A stretch of 64,000 nucleotides of DNA, from NCBI GenBank assembly GCA_016191285.1, contig JACPPA010000036.1, positions 60,750 to 124,749 of the forward strand, in the 5' to 3' direction. How positions within the stretch are numbered: position 1 is the stretch's first letter; each line of letters begins with the position of its first letter. Both the position numbers and the translations under genes were made by a program. The DNA comes from Gammaproteobacteria bacterium. GTDB taxonomy: Bacteria; Pseudomonadota; Gammaproteobacteria; Ga0077536. This document shows positions 62,634 to 64,000 of this stretch, one piece after another. The notes under the pieces are model-generated. The model did not search any database, was not told where the DNA came from, and worked only from the letters and a program-made list of their open reading frames with translations.

Positions 62634-63093
62634 AACCGCTAAGAATATAGGCTCACGCCGCGTCGGGACAGTCCACCGCACCGCTGCGTTATGCTACGGT
62701 CATGTCGGAACCCGCTCGTGGCGATGTAGCAATTCCGCCGTCCGCTGCGGGTATTCGGCTTGCTCGAGCGGCCGGCAGTGTTAGGGCAATCCTTATTGGC
62801 GCCGGATCAGGCTGGCTACGCCTTTGCGCATGGACTCCATTGCGGGAGGTGCCTTCTGCCATGTCTGACCGGTTTGCGGATCGTGAATGTGTTGGGCTTG
62901 TTGATAGCGGCGCACAACCCGGTCCTCCCGCGACCGGTAATTATTCTCACTTTCGGCGCAGGCCAGTTCCGATACCGTAGGGACTGGCGCATTATCCAGC
63001 TACAGAGTTGCGACAAGCAGCACTGCGCCGACCCGAGTTCACTGACTCGGGCACCGAACAATAAGGCGGAACGCCAACGGTAAGGACTTTTTC
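62634..63093. other. 460-base gap, nothing supported
   Basis: Several overlapping frames exist but none has a family motif, a good ribosome site or consistent codon use. It presumably holds the promoter of the adhesin-like gene. A stretch at 62740-62990 could be the worn remains of a gene, but I cannot identify it. Confidence 0.6.
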
Positions 63094-64000
63094 AATGAAT
63101 GCGCTGACTCTTTTGCATGGTTACCGCTTTGCCCTCTCCGCGTTGTGCGCGCTGCTGGGATCCACCGCCACCGCCAACGCCGCCGTAGTCAATTGGGTGC
63201 CAAACGCCGATGGCGGTTGGGAAATTGCCACTAATTGGACTTCAAATCCGGCACTGCCGGGCGTGGCCGATGATGTCATCCTCGATGTGGGCGGGGTAAC
63301 GGTCCGCACCATCACACACAGTGTCGGGAACCACGTTGTCAACAGCCTGTTAAGTCAGGAGAATTTTACGCTCTCTGGGGGCTCGTTGAGCTTGCAAGCG
63401 GCCTCCACTATCAACGGCATTTTCACTCAGAGTTCGGGCTCGATCGGCGGCAGCGGCACTCTGACGGTCACGGGCGCGGCGAACCTCACCTTTGGCGATC
63501 ACCGCGGCACCGGCACGACGATCTTGCAAGGCGCGACCAGCATCAGCGGTAGCGGCTTTCGCTTGGATGGTGGCCGGGTATTACAGAACGATGGCACGGT
63601 GACCTGGAGTAATAGCGGGCTGCTCTTCAATAACACCTTCGATGGCAACAGTGGCGGTCCGGGCTCGGGCACGATCAATAACCGCAGTGGGGGTGTCTTC
63701 ATCGCGAGCGGCAATGGCGGTTCAAGCATCTCGGCGTCCAACCAAGGCGTTACCGATACGGGTGCGGACGCCGTGTTCAACAACGCGGGCACCTTCCGCA
63801 AGTCTGGCAGTGACGCGACCAATACCACGAATGTCAGTGTCGCGTTCAACAATACCGGTACGGTCGATGTGCAGACGGGTATTCTGAATCTCACTAACGG
63901 GGGCACCCATACGGGTAGCTTCACGGGCGCCGGCACCATCGGCTTCGGCGGTGGCACACAAACTTTATCGGGCACTTCCAATGTCACCACCGCGAATGTG
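63094..64000 (+). CDS. Beta-helical surface/adhesin-like protein, N-terminal part
   Basis: Runs off the right edge with 302 codons visible and no stop. A signal peptide (RFALSALCALLGSTATANAA) is followed by VNWVPNADGGWEIATNWTS and then Gly/Thr/Ser/Asn-rich repeats of about 20 residues (FTQSSGSIGGSGTLTVTG, TGILNLTNGGTHTGSFTGAG). This is the pattern of a right-handed beta helix of autotransporters or large secreted proteins. The secretion part would be beyond the window. TAAGGA is upstream of the ATG. Confidence 0.8.

Noticed and set aside
63499..63990. 163-codon minus-strand frame rich in Val and Pro
   Set aside because: Antisense to the Gly/Thr repeats of the adhesin-like gene; repeats of this type give long false frames.

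Overview
The window looks like chromosome from a GC-rich proteobacterium, most likely gamma or beta. The signs are Pseudomonas-like REP repeats scattered between genes, a purE-purK pair, surE, inorganic pyrophosphatase, a cyclopropane fatty acid synthase, a beta-class glutathione transferase, outer-membrane and periplasmic proteins and a MacA-like adaptor. No rRNA, tRNA or CRISPR was seen. All calls rest on reading motifs by eye; no search was run.

Layout. 1-3.9 kb: end of a PEP-synthase/PPDK-like phosphotransferase, then BCCP, biotin carboxylase and a divergent HMGL-fold carboxyltransferase-like protein in one tight operon; a thiolase, an SDR and a C45-type acyltransferase follow on the same strand to 7.5 kb. 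7.5-15.2 kb: housekeeping and small enzymes (MddA-like methyltransferase, LLM oxidoreductase, SurE, a MacA-like adaptor plus ABC ATPase with no permease, DUF547, cupin). 15.3-18.6 kb: a single-chain acyl-CoA carboxylase of 1095 residues. 18.7-23.2 kb: outer-membrane protein, F420-type LLM enzyme and a gene graveyard holding pieces of a monooxygenase, an SDR, an acyl-CoA dehydrogenase, a PIN toxin and an IS110-like transposase. 23.1-31 kb: ABM protein plus core MetE, ppa, MATE exporter, cfa, MOSC protein, purE-purK.

31.0-34.7 kb: a nitrile-using operon (DUF3237, amidase, cobalt-type nitrile hydratase alpha, beta subunit split into two genes, accessory protein): nitrile to amide to acid. 35.3-47.2 kb: the main catabolic island. 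Leftward run: SDR, aldehyde dehydrogenase, HyuA, HyuB, a small zinc-ribbon subunit with a one-base frameshift, Rieske dioxygenase alpha and beta, and a MarR regulator. Rightward run: CMD-family protein, gentisate-dioxygenase-like bicupin, DapA-family lyase. Together they suggest ATP-dependent activation or carboxylation (or lactam opening), ring oxidation, ring cleavage and aldol cleavage of a substrate I cannot name.

47-51 kb: flavin reductase, exported protein, Gre-factor pseudogene, GST and a glycosyltransferase-like protein. 51.2-56.9 kb: a second aromatic or CoA-ester operon (two acyl-CoA dehydrogenases that look like a heteromeric pair, an amidohydrolase, a benzoate-dioxygenase-like Rieske pair) cut off by a truncated next gene. 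56.9-64 kb: GH19-like lysozyme, DUF6489, EAL phosphodiesterase, decayed VOC gene, P450, EamA exporter and the start of a large beta-helical surface protein.

The intergenic space carries two palindromic repeat families, and at least two REP pairs sit inside a larger MITE-like element with its own terminal inverted repeats.
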